Shown: positions 10,090-21,528, numbered from the stretch's first letter. The stretch is 64,000 nucleotides of DNA from Glycine soja (GCF_004193775.1 NC_041011.1:13386968-13450967); one strand, 5' to 3'. The notes: generated by a model from the letters alone, not told the origin. A program made the numbers and translations.

Positions 10090-10510
10090 ACAAGATACAT
10101 AACGCACCATTAATCCTCAATCTTTGGATTGAAAAAGACTAACTGTAAGTGGTACTCTCAACGCATTAATCAAACATTGGTGATAAGTCTCGTCAAACAA
10201 AGGTTGTCTTTGGACATTCCATTGATCACATGGAAATCTTATATGATGATTATTCCGGTCAAATAATGAGTGTCGTTGAACATTTCATTATTCACATGGA
10301 AAATCACACTATTTATAATCACCACACGTTTACCATTGCAAGCATGTAATTATTCTGTTAAATTGTGTCTTCCTTTGGGCCGAGCACACTTCACATGAAT
10401 AATTTCATGCAACATCCATGTAAATTCAATCAAATTAACTTACGCAAAAAAGGTTACTTTGGAAACATGTTGTTTCAATCAATTTAACCAAAAAATACAA
10501 GACAAATTAA
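10090..10510 (-). repeat. Second copy of C2 leader sequence lying in place of the RT core
   Basis: Shares long, diverged blocks in the same orientation with 13355-13690. Both contain a 'ggtactctcaa-gca' block, then 'aaattgtgtcttcctttggg', 'gagcaca', and 'aaggttactttgg'. Within it a roughly 65-bp subunit with 'catt-atTcacatggaaa' occurs twice (about 10215 and 10287). It sits between RT N-terminal codons and the RNase H remnant, so it replaces the missing RT core. Confidence 0.65.
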
Positions 10511-10542
10511 TATAACAATGGGAGGTCTTAAAATTACACAAT

Positions 10543-10935
10543 TTAACCAAAAGAATCCATTGAAGATACTGGAGAAAAGATTTCTTTATAGTCAATATCT
10601 TTCTTCTGAGTAAAGTCTTTAGCAACTAGACGAGCCTTATATCTCTCGATATTACCCTTTGAATCCTTCTTGGTTTTAAATATCCATTTACAACCAATAG
10701 CTTTCACACCTTCAGGCAACTCGACTAGATCCCAAAATTCATTATCATTCATAGACTTCATCTCATCTTTCATGGTGTCAATCCAATTTTGAGAGTTAGA
10801 ACTGTGCATAGTTTGACAGAAGTTGATTGGATCATCCTCTGTTAAACCAACACCATCCTCATGTTCTTGGAGAAATATAATATAATCATTTGAGATTGCA
10901 TTTCTCCTCTCTCTAATGGACCTCCTTAATGGCAT
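10543..10935 (-). pseudogene. C2 RT N-terminal fragment
   Basis: Shows the copia RT entry: WIDTMKDEMKSMNDNEFWDL, then GCKWIFKTKKDSKGNIERYK, then ARLVAKDFTQKKDIDYKE, then FSPVSSMDSF. Translation then stops abruptly where the RT palm should begin; the remainder of RT is absent. The upstream junction with the integrase ORF is broken by a stop at about 10936. Confidence 0.82.
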
Positions 10936-10959
10936 TTCTTGAGGTTGTTAAGGTTGCTC

Positions 10960-12600
10960 TTAAGGTATTTGAGGGAGAACCTCATTGTTGTCTTGTTCTG
11001 GAACAATGTCAATAGTTTGAACATTGTCTTCTATTACTGGAGTTGTGTCTTGAACAGTAATAGGTACGAGGACTTGATCACTGTAAATAATAGGTTCTTC
11101 CTCAAAGACAACATTTCTTATGTTCTCTTCCTTCCCAAACTCAACTCCCTCAAGAAATCTTGCATTTCCCATCTCGAAAAAGGATCTTAAGGTGGGATTG
11201 TAAAATTTATAGCCCCGAGAGCGTTCAACATAGCCAACAAAATAGCAGCTAATTGTTCTAGAGTCCAGCTTTCTTTCATATGGCCTATAAGGTCGTGCCT
11301 CAGCTGGACAACCCCAAATGTGCAAATGTTTAATGCTTGGCCTTTTACCAGTCCAAAGTTCATAAGGGGTTTTATTAACTGCTTTACTTGGCACCCTATT
11401 AAGGATGTAAATTGCGGTCTTTAAGGCTTTTCCCCAAAGTGACTCTGGCAAAGAGGAATGACTAATCATACTTCTCACCATATCCTTAAGAGTTCGATTT
11501 CTTCGTTCTGCTACACCATTCATGTTGGGTTTGCCCGGCACAGTGTATTGCGGAATAATTCCACACTCTTTGAGGAAAAGTGAAAAAGGTCCCGGACGTT
11601 GTTCTCCTGATCCATCATATCTATCATAGTACTCACCACCATAGTCAGATTTGGCAGCCTTAATTTTCTTTCCAAGTTGAAGTTCAACCTCAGCCTTGAA
11701 AGTCTTAAAAACGTCTAGGGATTGGGATTTCTCATGTATCAAATATAGGTAACCGTATCTAGAGTAGTCATCTATGAACGTAATGAAATATTGTTGTCCA
11801 TTCCAAGAAGTTGTAGGAAAAGGACCACAAATGTCTGTATGCACTAGTTCTAAGACGTCTTTAGCTCTTTCGGCACCTAATTTCCTTATGTTTGTTTGTT
11901 TTCCATTTATGCATTCAATATAAACCTCAAAGTCTGATAAATCCAAAGGGTCAAGAATTTCATCCAACACAAGTCTCTGAATTCTTTGTTTAGAGATATG
12001 GCCTAAACGCTTATGCCATAAGGTGGCCGAATTCTCATTCAATTTTAGTTTTGTACCATGTGAACTTATTTGCAGTATTTCATTATAGCAACTAACAACA
12101 TCAAGCATGTAAAGGTTATCAATTAAAGAACCAGAACCAACCATATTTGAATTTTGGTAAAGACTAACTTTATTATTTCCAAATGAACAAGAAAATCCAA
12201 ATTTGTCAAAACTAGAAATAGAAATCAAATTTCGTCTAAAAGACGGTACAACAAAAGTTTCAAATAAATCCAAATAAAATCCAGTTTTTAACTGTAATCT
12301 AAAAGTTCCAATAGCTTCCATTGCAACCTTCTTGCCATCACCCACAAAGATGAATCTTTCATCATCACTTGGTAGTTGGCTCCACAGGCAACCCTGCATA
12401 GTCATACTTATGTGAGTAGTAGCACCAGAATCTACCCACCAAGTATCTTTAGGTACAAAAGCCAAATTGACTTCTGAACAAACTAGAGTAAGAAATTTAC
12501 CTTTCTTCACAAGCCATGCAGTATACTTGGGACACTCTTTCTTCATGTGTCTTGACTTCTTGCAGAAGTAACAGGCAAATTCCTCATCCTTATTTTGTTT
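10960..12600 (-). pseudogene. C2 zinc knuckle, protease and integrase
   Basis: Begins with the nucleocapsid knuckle [14 protein letters not shown] (about 12575-12535), then protease [12 protein letters not shown]. The HHCC region follows ([13 protein letters not shown], where the second Cys pair reads IECINGKQ, so one Cys is replaced). The integrase core has D (VHTDICGPF), a second D ([10 protein letters not shown], where families usually have SDRGGE) and E ([10 protein letters not shown]). A 14-residue insert between SDYGGEYY and the next block ([15 protein letters not shown]) is typical of this copia group. The long open frame (528 codons) is preserved although neighbours are broken. Confidence 0.85.
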
Positions 12601-12631
12601 CTTTTGCTGAGAAGTCCCTTCCGCAACACCC

Positions 12632-13258
12632 TTAGTCTTCTTCCTTTTTTTTATTCTGAGAGGTCGAAGTCAAGTGAGCACTTTCAGTCCTATCTCTCTG
12701 CAGCCTCTCCTCCTCTTGCACACGGTGAGATATAAGCTCATTGAGGGACCATTTGTCCTTCTGAGTGGTATAGCACACTTTGAATTGCCCAAAGTGTGCA
12801 GGAAGCGAGATCAAAACCAAGTGCACGAGCAGGTCTTCACCAAGCTCTAACTTAAGTGACTTGAGTTTTGATGCAAGATTGGACATCTCCATAATGTACT
12901 CCTTTATGTTTCCTTTGCCTTTATACTTCATGGAGATGATTTTAGCCAAAAGGTTACTCGTCTCCGCCTTTTCATTTTTGGCAAAGTATTGCTCAATTTC
13001 CTTAAGGAATTTCTTTGTACTTTGACCCTAAAAAATAGATTCCCGAAACGCCTCTGGAATAGAGCGCTTCATGATCATAAGGCACATTCGGTTGGACCGA
13101 TCCCACTTCTTAATTTTTACCTCATTAGAGGTTTCCGGAGTGAAAATGGGTCGTTCCGTCCTTAATGCCAAGTCCAAATCCATACAGTCAAGAACAATTT
13201 CTACGCCTTCCTTCCTGACCTTAACATTTGTCCCATTCAGCATTGGGATAGAATTCAC
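12632..13258 (-). pseudogene. C2 gag
   Basis: Starts NSIPMLNGTNVKV with the short copia Gag N-terminus (LDLALRTERPIF). An in-frame TAG (13028-13030) follows FRESIF, then the frame reads on through KKFLKEIEQYF and SLPAHFGQFKVCYTTQKD. It ends at 12632 through a length change in an A-run that shifts the frame before the zinc knuckle. This is a UBN2-type copia Gag. Confidence 0.8.
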
Positions 13259-14169
13259 TTAGGCAGTAACATTTGTAGCACTGGTAATATTAACTAAACA
13301 GAGAACAAAAATAACATGTTCACAAATAATCAAGCAAGTCATATAAAGTATATATAACAAGACATTAATTCTAGTCTTTGGACAAATAAATTAATTTGTA
13401 ATTGGTACTCTCAATGCAATGATCAAATATTGACAATTAGTTATGACAAATAATAGTCTTTCTTTGGACCAACTATTATTCTCATGAAAAAAAACTTAAT
13501 AATTGTCACATATTTATCATCGTACGTATGTTATTATTTGGCCAAATTGTGTCTTCCTTTGGGCTGAGCACAATTCGCATAAACAATTCCATACTAACAT
13601 CTATGTAATTTAATTAAATCAATTTACACAATAAAGGTTACTTTGGCAACATAATGGTTCAGCCAATTTAATTAAAGTTATTGGACACACAATTAAATGG
13701 AAAGGATATGTAATGGTTAAATTTGTACCCAATTGTGATAGGAGTAAATGTTTGAAAACAACATCATGGTAAACTAATTACGCACCCGAAACAAACATAC
13801 CATGATACCATCACAAATTTATACTAACCACTTGAATATCATAAATTATCAGTTTATCACCGTTTCATAAAAAAAAATAGTTGACCAAAAAACAACAAAT
13901 TATTCACATAAGACAAAAGACCATTGTCTTATTACTGATTCATATAAACAAAAAATATATATTTATGAAATTGTGTCACATACTAAATGCCAACACCAGA
14001 TACGTAGAACATTTATCCCAAATAGATAATATGCCAGCAGATGCGACACAAACAAAAAAAATTGTACAACCTCGTAAATCAAATGTAGAGGCATTTTATT
14101 AATTCTAAAGAGGAGAAAAACTTTATGGCCATAACACATAAATTGAGGGGTTTTACAATTTTATTGGTG
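13259..14169 (-). other. C2 untranslated leader
   Basis: About 0.9 kb between PBS and gag, non-coding. 13355-13690 matches the second leader copy at 10090-10510. Nothing else recognisable. Confidence 0.6.
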
Positions 14170-14181
14170 GCTTTGATACCA
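14170..14181 (-). other. C2 primer-binding site
   Basis: Minus strand reads TGGTATCAAAGC, complementary to initiator Met-tRNA with one difference from E1, two bases inside the LTR. Confidence 0.85.
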
Positions 14182-14183
14182 CT

Positions 14184-14665
14184 TGTTTGGAATTTTCAAT
14201 AAACCTTATAAAATACCAAATGCGCACCAAAACACATTACGTCAGATTATCAAGAGGTTTTAAGGAATACCTGGATCCATAGAGCTTGATTAACACACAG
14301 CAGAATCTTATAGCGGTCACGAACAATTGATTTAATGACCTTCCTCAACCAAATCACCTTCTTCCTTATGGGACCTTCGTTTTCTCTTCAGATGGGGAGA
14401 GGAGAAACTGTTTATTGATTTGGTGTATTGGGGACCATCACCATACCTTATGTTTTAAAAACCTATTAGAGTTCTCATTATCCCCTAATGGGCCAAACTA
14501 GTTTCCGCTCATTAAGCCCATATCAATTTTCTATTGGTAGTCTAACGGGCTCACTTAAATAGATCACTTTATATTGAACCCATTTGAACGTAAATAACTA
14601 ATATAAATGTTATAATATAATATGTAGCCCATATTAATTAATTAGGAATTATAAAATTCGTAACA
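14184..14665 (-). repeat. C2 5' LTR
   Basis: About 480 bp from tgtttggaatt to ...attcgtaaca, giving TG...CA on both strands. The inner end is fixed by the PBS; the outer end is inferred from the CA dinucleotide and the start of PPR codons shortly after. No second copy lies in the window, so the ends cannot be confirmed by comparison. Confidence 0.65.
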
Positions 14666-14671
14666 CACATC

Positions 14672-15965
14672 ACAATACCCTTTCTCTGCTAAACTCATGC
14701 CACGACCCTCCAATGCTGAAAAAAGCACACACATCTCTCATTGTCTCCAATTCATTGGTGCACAGTGCCAATGCTTCAAAAATCCTCACTTTGTATGCAC
14801 AGTTTCATGACAGCCCCAGATGATTCACCCAACAACACAGTGATGTGGAACTTGATCATGAGGTCCCATGTTTGTTGATTTGGGACTGTTCCATTCAGCT
14901 TTGTCAGTGTACAAAAAGATGAGACAAAAGGGTGTTCCCCATGATGGTTTTTACTTTTCCAATAGTGAACCAAGCCTTGTCGTGTATGAGGGGTGATGTT
15001 GTGTATGGGAAAATGATGCACTGTGTGGCAACTTAGATGGGGTTGGATGGGGATTTGAATTTTTGTAATACCATGGTTGATGTTTATATGGAATGTGGGT
15101 GCGTTGATAGTGCTCGCTGTGTATTTGATGAGATGTCGCTCAAAGATGAGGTGTTGTGGACTTTGATAATATCAGGATATGGTTTTGAGAGAGATGGTAG
15201 AGTGGCATGTGGTTTGTTTAACAAGATGAGGATGGAAATGGAACCAAATGTGGTTATGCTAATTGTGATGTTGCAAGCATCTTGTGCTTCCATGCATTAA
15301 GTGAGGAAACTCAAGTTCATGGGTATGCGCTGAAGAGTAAATTACTAATGGATTGGTCAGTGAAAAATTCAATTTTGAGAATGTATGCTAGTAAAGGGTA
15401 TACCAAAGAAGTGGAACTTTAATTTGGTGAAGTAAACATGGTGGTCGGGGGATTTGGTTTCCTGGAATATTTTGATTTCCATTTACTCCTCGTAAGGAGC
15501 TACCATAAGAGTGGCGGGTTTGTTTCAAGAAATGTAAAGCCTAGAAGTGCACTTGTGGAACATTGAAACTTTAACACTAGTTATATCGGCATTTGCAAAG
15601 TCTGGTAGTCTTTCTGAGGGTGAAGATGTGCACAACTTAGTCATACAAACTGGGTTGTCTGATGATGTTTTGCTAGTATCTCTACTTGACTTTTATGCTA
15701 AGTGTGGGAAATTGGAAATACCAATTCAACTGTTTGGTGGAATTTGTTTTAAAAGTAACATCACTCAGGGTGCTATGATGTCAAGTTTCATTCAAAATGG
15801 CTCTTTTGTGGACACCATAGTTTTATTCCAGCAAATGCGAGCTAAAGATCTTAATATTGTCCCTGAAATTTGGATAAATCTTCTTGATGCATAAGCAAAT
15901 CTGGGAGCTTTGAAATTGGGAAAAATGGTTCGTGGTTACCTTATAAAGAAAATGTTTAATGAACA
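14672..15965 (+). pseudogene. PPR protein pseudogene, 5' part (split by C3)
   Basis: Plus-strand PLS-type pentatricopeptide repeat protein, normally an organellar RNA-binding factor. Recognisable blocks with many stops and frameshifts: SLLNSCHDPPMLKKAH (about 14682), CNTMVDVYMECGCVDSARCVFDEM (15061 on), EVLWTLIISGYGFERDGR, AFAKSGSLSEGEDVHNLVIQTG, DVLLVSLLDFYAKCGKLE (to about 15720), ITQGAMMSSFIQNGSF. The first codons are lost at the C2 LTR. It breaks at 15966, where C3 inserted between codons for NEH and MVDTV, and resumes at 28815. Clearly non-functional. Confidence 0.85.
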
Positions 15966-16209
15966 TAAAATGAAACCAGAAATGCAGGAAGGCTTAGACA
16001 GACAAAGATGATGAAATTGTATTTTTTCTACTTTATTGAAAGATGCTATATAGTATATATACAAGATACATGGTGTAGTATGGAAGAAAAAGACAAAAAA
16101 GAAAAACAAAAAGATAACACCTCAGCATGTTCTAGAAGGCTGATAACAGAATACAGTTACAACAGAAAAATAACAAAACAATTTTAATTGGGGACTCACA
16201 TTTCTTTTA
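15966..16209 (-). repeat. C3 3' LTR (left copy)
   Basis: About 244 bp, matching 28566-28808 over its full length with scattered substitutions. The end sequences are taaaatgaaacc and ...atttctttta. The adjacent cccccc is the polypurine tract on the minus strand. Confidence 0.85.
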
Positions 16210-16229
16210 GCCCCCCACAAGCTGAAGGT

Positions 16230-17765
16230 TCAAACAAATCAAGAAGCTCAAGCTTGGAGATATTAGACTGAAACAGTTTCGGGGGTAAAGCTTTAGTGAA
16301 CATATCAGCGAGCTGATATGAAGAAGAAACATGAAGAAGTTTCATTAAACCAGAAGTGAGTTTATCTCAAACAAGATGACAATCAATCTTAAGTGCTTGG
16401 TCCTTTCGTGAAACACAGGATTAGCAGCAATGTAAAGAGCACTCTGATTATCACAGTATAAGACATGACATTTGCCACAAAAAACTTGCAAGTCACGAAG
16501 TAAATAAACCAGTCATTGAAGCTCACAAGTAGCAGTTGTCAGGGCTCTGTATTCGACCTCAGCAGAGGAGCGAGATATAGTAGATTACTTCTTCATTTTC
16601 CAGGAAACTAGAGAGCTTCCGACAAAGAAACAATAATCGGTGATAGAGCGACGGGTATCAACGCATGTAGCCCAATCAGCATCACTAAAGCCAAGTAAAT
16701 GGAATGAAAAGGACCGACTGAAGAAGAGGCCCTTTCCATGACATGTTTTGAGATAATGAACAACCCGCATGGCAGCCTGAAAATGAGTGCAACCATGAAC
16801 TAACTGAGTTGTTGAGTGGCAAAAACAATATTTGGACGAGTACTAGTGAGATAAATTAGATGGCCAACCAAGTGCCTGTAGGGAAGAGGATCATCAAAAG
16901 GAGCACTAGAATCCTGATGAAGACACAGTGAATTATCCATGGGTGTAGAACACGACTTAGAATTGAGAAGAGCAGCATCCAAGATTAAATCCAAACAGTA
17001 TTTGCACTGACAGAGAGAAATGCCAGAAGAGGAGTGAGCAACCTCTAATCCCAAAAAATACTTCAATTTGCCAAGGTCTCAAATATGAAAATGAGAACTC
17101 AAAGAAGTTTTGAGGTGATCAATTTTAGCAAGTGAATTACCAACCAGAACAATGTCATCAACATAAATGATCAGAGCTATAAAGGAAGAACTTGTCGCCT
17201 TTGTAAAAAGACTGTGATCAGCGTGAACTTGCGTATAACCAAATGAGAATAACATATTAGAAAGTTTGGCAAACCATTGACGGCTAGCCTATTTCAAGCC
17301 ATATAAAGATATCTTCAACTTACAACATTGGGAAGATGAATAACCATGAAGTCCTTGAGGGATAGTCATGTAGACATCTTCGGTGAGATCACCATAAAGG
17401 AAAGCATTGTTGACATCAAGCTGCTGCAAGTGCCAATTGTTGATGGAAGCAATGGATATAACAACACGGAAGGTGGTCATTTTAACAACAAGAGAGAAAA
17501 TCTCCAGATAATCAATGCCCTCAATCTGGGAGTAGCCTTTGCCTACCAATCGTGCCTTGTACCGCTCAATAGTACCATCAAGGCCACGCTTGATTTTATC
17601 AACCCATTTGCAACCAATGGGGCGCACACTAGGAGGAGCTTGGACAATATCCCAGGTGTGGTTTGAAACTAAGGCTCGTATCTCAGCATTCATGGCCTCT
17701 TGCCAATAGGGTTGGGTAGCAGCCTCGCAATAGGTGGTGGGCTCGTGCTCAGAGGACAAACTCAT
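16230..17765 (-). pseudogene. C3 reverse transcriptase-RNase H
   Basis: From the right: RT entry YWQEAMNAEIRALVSNHTWD, GCKWVDKIKRGLDGTIERYK, LQQLDVNNAFLYGDLTEDVY. After a stop the YVDD motif (IIYVDDIVLVG, near 17165) follows, then [19 protein letters not shown]. RNase H shows [27 protein letters not shown] and a degraded DNQSALYIAANPVFHERTKH. Stops occur after SLYGLK, SHFHI and WKMKK. Typical copia RT-RH length; inactive. Confidence 0.85.
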
Positions 17766-18089
17766 GATATAGTGAGAATAAGAAGGAGAAAGACGAGAAT
17801 AATCAAGAGAGTCATGAATAGGATAAGATACCTTTGAAGAAGATTGGTGGGAGGGCGTTGAAGCAGGGAGTGCATCACTAGAGCAAGCATGGCATTCATA
17901 GTCAGCAAGATAAACAGGGGGTTGATGAGGGCGATGAGAGCGACAGATAGGTTGGGTTTGTTGGGAGGATGGGGAACTAGTGTGAGCAGGGGAAGGAGAT
18001 GGGGAGTTTCGGGATGTAGGAATCGATGTTGGAATAGGTGCAGGGGACGTTGGAGAAGTAGATGTAGGAGTGGACTAAGGAGAAATAGG
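17766..18089 (-). pseudogene. C3 integrase-RT linker
   Basis: Proline/serine-rich low-complexity linker (PTSTSPTSPAPIPTS, then SPSPSPAHTSSPSSQQ), ending in a Tyr/Ser segment before RT. Such a linker is usual between copia integrase and RT. A stop near 18075 interrupts it. Apparent ORFs in other frames are by-products of this repetitive composition. Confidence 0.65.
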
Positions 18090-18636
18090 CTAGGAATTAT
18101 TAGGCTGAAGATTGGGGTTGGTGAAATCAGAATAAGGGGTGTCAATATAATTGGGTTGAGGAATAGTGGGTTGGGTATTAATGGGTTGGTGAACAAGATT
18201 GATTTTTGTAAAAGGAAAAACTGTTTCATTAAACAAGACATTTCGAGAGACAAAAATTTCTCTATTACTTAGATCAAGAATGAGATATCTTTTGGTCCCT
18301 ATTTGGTATCCTAAAAAAACACCACGTCTTGCATGAACATCAAATTTTTGACAAGGAAGATTTGTGGAATCATAGCTCAGACAACCAAAAACCTTTAATA
18401 CGGAAAAATCTGGATTTTGTTTATGTAATAATTCAAAAGGAGTTTTATTTTCAATAATAGGGGATGGAGTGCGATTTATTAAATAAACAGTGTGGTTAAC
18501 AGCATATGACCAATAATGTTTTGAAAGTTGAGATTGGAACATAAGAGCCCAAGCAACATTAAGAATCTGCTGATATTTTCTCTCAACTCTACCATTTTGT
18601 TGAGGAGTATAAACACAACTAGTTTCATGAAAAATT
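18090..18636 (-). pseudogene. C3 integrase C-terminal half
   Basis: Starts within the core at the catalytic E block (CVYTPQQNGRVERKYQQ) and continues with HYWSYAVNHTVYLINRTPS, NKTPFELLHKQNP, LKVFGCLSY and RRGVFLGYQIGTKRY. It is cut exactly at the E2 insertion site; the upstream half lies at 25190-25831. Confidence 0.85.
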
Positions 18637-19494
18637 TGTAGAATCAAGCTTCATGATGTTGAATCCATATTGATTCAAGTTGTTTTGATGATAAAAAAGA
18701 TGATGACAAAAAGCCCAAGAGAATGATTTCAAGATTGAGTCAAGAACAATTCAAGAATCAAGAGAAATTTGATTTCAAGATTCAAAAAAAGATGAATTCA
18801 AGATTCAAGAGAAGAAATCAAGAAGACTTCACAAGGGAAGTATTGAAAAGAATTTTAAAAAAACAAACATAGCACAACTTTGTTTTTCAAAAGAAGTTTT
18901 CACAAAATTTTCTAAGTTACCAGAGTTTTTACTCTAGTAATCGATTACCAGATTCCTGTAATCGATTACCAATGGCAAAGTTTGTTTTCAAAAGCTTTCA
19001 ACTGAATTTACAACGTTCCAATTAATTTCAAAATGGTGTAATCGATTACAAGATATTGGTAATTGATTACCAGTGTGTTTGAACGTTGAAATTCAAATTC
19101 AATTGTGAAGAGTCACATCCTTTCACAAATATGCTTTGTGTAATCGATTACAAGGATTTGGTAATCGATTACTAGTGACAAGTTTTGAACAAAAATCAAA
19201 AGATGTAACTCTTCCAATGGTTTTCGGTTTTTTTTAAAAGGTTATAACTCTTCTAATGGTTTTCTTGACCAGATTTGAACAGTCTATAAAAGCAAGACCT
19301 TGACTTGCATTTTGAGATATTCATTACAATCTTTGACAACCATTACAAACAACTTTTCCTCATACTCTTTTACAACTTTTGAACATCTCTTTGAACTTCT
19401 TCTTCTTCTTCCTTTGCCAAAAACTTTCTAAGTTTTCTGGTTTCCATACCTTGTTCTTTCACAGCAAACAAAAGTGTGCTATATCTTTTCATTC

Positions 19495-19760
19495 TCTTCT
19501 CCCTTTGCCAAAAAGAATTCGACAAGGACTAACCACCTGAATTCTTTTTGTGTCTCTCTTCTCCCTTTGCCAAAAAGAATTCGACAAGGACTAACCACCT
19601 GAATTCTTTTTGTGTCTCTCTTCTCCCTTTGCCAAAAAGAATTCGACAAGGACTAACCGCTTGAATTCTTTTGTGTCTCTCTTCTCCCTTTTCCAAAAAA
19701 ACAAAGGACTAACCACCTGAATTCTTTTGTGTCTCCCTTCTCCCTTGTCAAAGAATTCAA
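19495..19760 (+). repeat. 62-bp tandem repeat in E2 5' LTR
   Basis: About four and a half units of ctcttctccctttgccaaaa / gaattcgacaaggactaacc / cctgaattctttttgtgt, the later units shortened. A related series lies at about 24297-24562 in the 3' LTR. Position downstream of the TATA box suggests it may be in the transcribed part. Confidence 0.85.
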
Positions 19761-19899
19761 AACGACACAGTATGAGAATTCTTTTAATTCTTCCCTTTCC
19801 CTAAAACAAAAGATTTCAAAGGACTAACCGCCTGAGAATTCTTTTGTTTCCCCTTCACAAAGTTTCGAAGGACTAATCGCCTGAGAACTTATTCTTAAC

Positions 19900-20058
19900 A
19901 CATTGGAAGGTACATCCATTGTGGTACAAGTAGAGGGTACATCTACTTGGGTTGTTGTGACTGAGAACAAGAGAGGGTACATCTCTTGTGGATCAATTCT
20001 AGTGGAGGGTACATCCACTAGGTTGTTCAAAGAGAACAAGGAAGGGTACATCCCTTGT
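19900..20058 (+). repeat. Array of five hairpins with common loop in E2 5' LTR
   Basis: Hairpins at 19900-19922, 19927-19949, 19967-19989, 19999-20021 and 20036-20058. Each has an 8-base left arm, a 7-base loop (A/G)GGTACA and an 8-base right arm. Left arms are ACATTGGA, CAAGTAGA, ACAAGAGA, CTAGTGGA and ACAAGGAA. The right arms complement them at 7, 8, 8, 8 and 7 of 8 positions. The same array is at 24706-24864 in the 3' LTR. Confidence 0.85.
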
Positions 20059-20385
20059 GGATCTTTGCTTGTAAAGCCTTTACAAGGTTGAAAAGAAATC
20101 TGAAGGATCGCAGGTCGCTTGGGGACTCGATGTAGGGACGGGTTGTTGCCGAACCAGTATAAAACTCTTGTGTTTGTCTTCTTCTTCCCTACACTCTTTA
20201 TTTTCCGCTGTGCACTTTAATTATCGCTTTTACTTTTGGTTAAGTTTTTATTTCTATTCTTTGCTTTCTTAACAACATAGTAAAAGCCTAAGAAGGGTAG
20301 ATTTTTAATTAGTAAAGGTTCAATAATAATTAATTCAACCCCCCCCCCCCTTCTTAATTATTCCGAGGCCACTTGATCCAACAAG

Positions 20386-20397
20386 TGGTATCAGAGC
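20386..20397 (+). other. E2 primer-binding site
   Basis: TGGTATCAGAGC, complementary to initiator Met-tRNA, two bases after the 5' LTR. Confidence 0.93.
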
Positions 20398-20433
20398 AGG
20401 TATCTTGTAGAAAGTTTAACAACTTCAAGATTC

Positions 20434-21528
20434 ATGGCCTCTTCAAATTCTTTGTTTCCTGAAGGAAATTCCATCCATAGGCCACCTATCTTCAATGGGG
20501 AGGGTTACCACTATTGGAAAACCCGTATGCAGATTTTCATTGAAGCCATAGATTTAAACATTTGGGAAGCAACAAAAATAGGACCCTACATACCCACTGT
20601 AGTAGATGTAAGCACTAGCACCACAACACAAAAACCTAGAGATAAGTGGACTGAAGAAGATAGAAGAAGAATCCAGTATGATCTTAAAGCCAAAAACATT
20701 ATTACTTCAGCCCTAGGAATAGATGAGTTTTTTAGAGTGTCAAACTGCATAAATGCCAAGGAGATGTGAGATACTCTCCAATTTACACATGAAGGCACCA
20801 CTGATGTAAAAAGATCTAGAGTCAATACCCTTACACATGAATATGAATTGTTTCGGATGAACCCTAATGAAAACATCCATAGCATGCAGAAAAGATTTAC
20901 ACATATAGTCAACCATCTTGCCTCTTTAGGAAAAATCTTCCCTAATGAAGATTTAATTAATAAAGTTTTAAGATGCTTAAGTAAGGAATAACTGCCCAAG
21001 GTAACTGCTATTTCTGAAAGTAAAGATCTCTCTTCTATGTCTCTTGCTACTTTGTTTGGAAAATTGCAGGAACATGAAATGGAACTCCAACGTCTTAATC
21101 AAAATGAAGAAACTGACAAAAAGAAAAGAAGTATAACACTTAAAGCCTCATCATCAATGCAAGAAGAAAATGAAGAAGAAGATTCAGATGATGAAGAGGA
21201 CTTCTCACTCTTTGTGAAGAAGTTTCAAAAATTTGTCAAGAAAAGAAGAATCGAGAGGCGTCAGAACTTTAACAATGGAAGAAGATCACAAGAAGACTCT
21301 CAAGTTCTTAAATGCTACAAATGCAACCAACTTGTTCACATCAAAGCTAATTGTCCTTCAAATGAAGAATGGCCTGAGAAAAGTGATAAGAAAAGGTATG
21401 ATGAAAGAAGGACCAAGAAGGCCTATATTGCATGGGATGACAATGATTCATCCGATGGTTCAGAAAAAAAGATCAACCTTCTAACCAAGGATTATGAGAG
21501 TGATGAGAACATTGCTCAAGAAGATTAA
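20434..21528 (+). pseudogene. E2 gag, two nonsense codons
   Basis: Starts MASSNSLFPEGNSIHRPPIF and follows E1 gag closely (GYHYWKTRMQIFIEAID; NENIHSMQKRFTHIVN). In-frame stops at 20767-20769 (after NAKEM) and 20989-20991 (after LSKE). The zinc knuckle CYKCNQLVHIKANC (21313-21354) keeps its C/C/H/C ligands but lacks the usual Gly before His. The frame ends at ENIAQED, much shorter than E1 gag, which carries on into a coiled-coil segment and a second knuckle. Two near-silent stops suggest a recent loss or decay after insertion. Confidence 0.88.

Larger units (their letters stand above)
9344..14665 (-). mobile_element. C2: decayed Ty1/copia retrotransposon, 5' LTR retained
   Basis: Minus-strand copia with 5' LTR (14184-14665), PBS, long leader, gag, protease-integrase, a truncated RT and a remnant of RNase H. 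A 3' LTR is not visible in the window: E1 inserted just beyond the RNase H remnant. The RT core is missing and replaced by a second copy of leader-type sequence (10090-10510). Multiple stops and frameshifts mark it as older than E1. Its LTR directly abuts the first recognisable codons of the PPR pseudogene. Confidence 0.8.
18637..20383 (+). repeat. E2 5' LTR
   Basis: 1747 bp. In order: OATs of CAAGATTCAAG-like units; five perfect palindromes GTAATCGATTAC (18937, 18958, 19038, 19140, 19161) plus one variant (19059); TATAAAAG at 19285-19292; a roughly 62-bp tandem repeat (19495-19760); five hairpins with a common loop (19900-20058); a 19-bp hairpin (20068-20086); a conserved core (20113-20175); a poly-C run near the end. 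It ends ...gatccaaca just before the PBS. Confidence 0.92.

Noticed and set aside
17762..18272. Long Leu/Pro-rich and Arg/Gly-rich ORFs near 18 kb
   Set aside because: Alternative frames of the low-complexity integrase-RT linker of C3.
19903..20091. 62-residue ORF across the E2 hairpin array (MEGTSIVVQVEGTST...)
   Set aside because: Its internal repeats are explained by the repeated GGGTACATC loop sequence; complementarity of arms, not codons, is what is preserved. There is no start context or family match.
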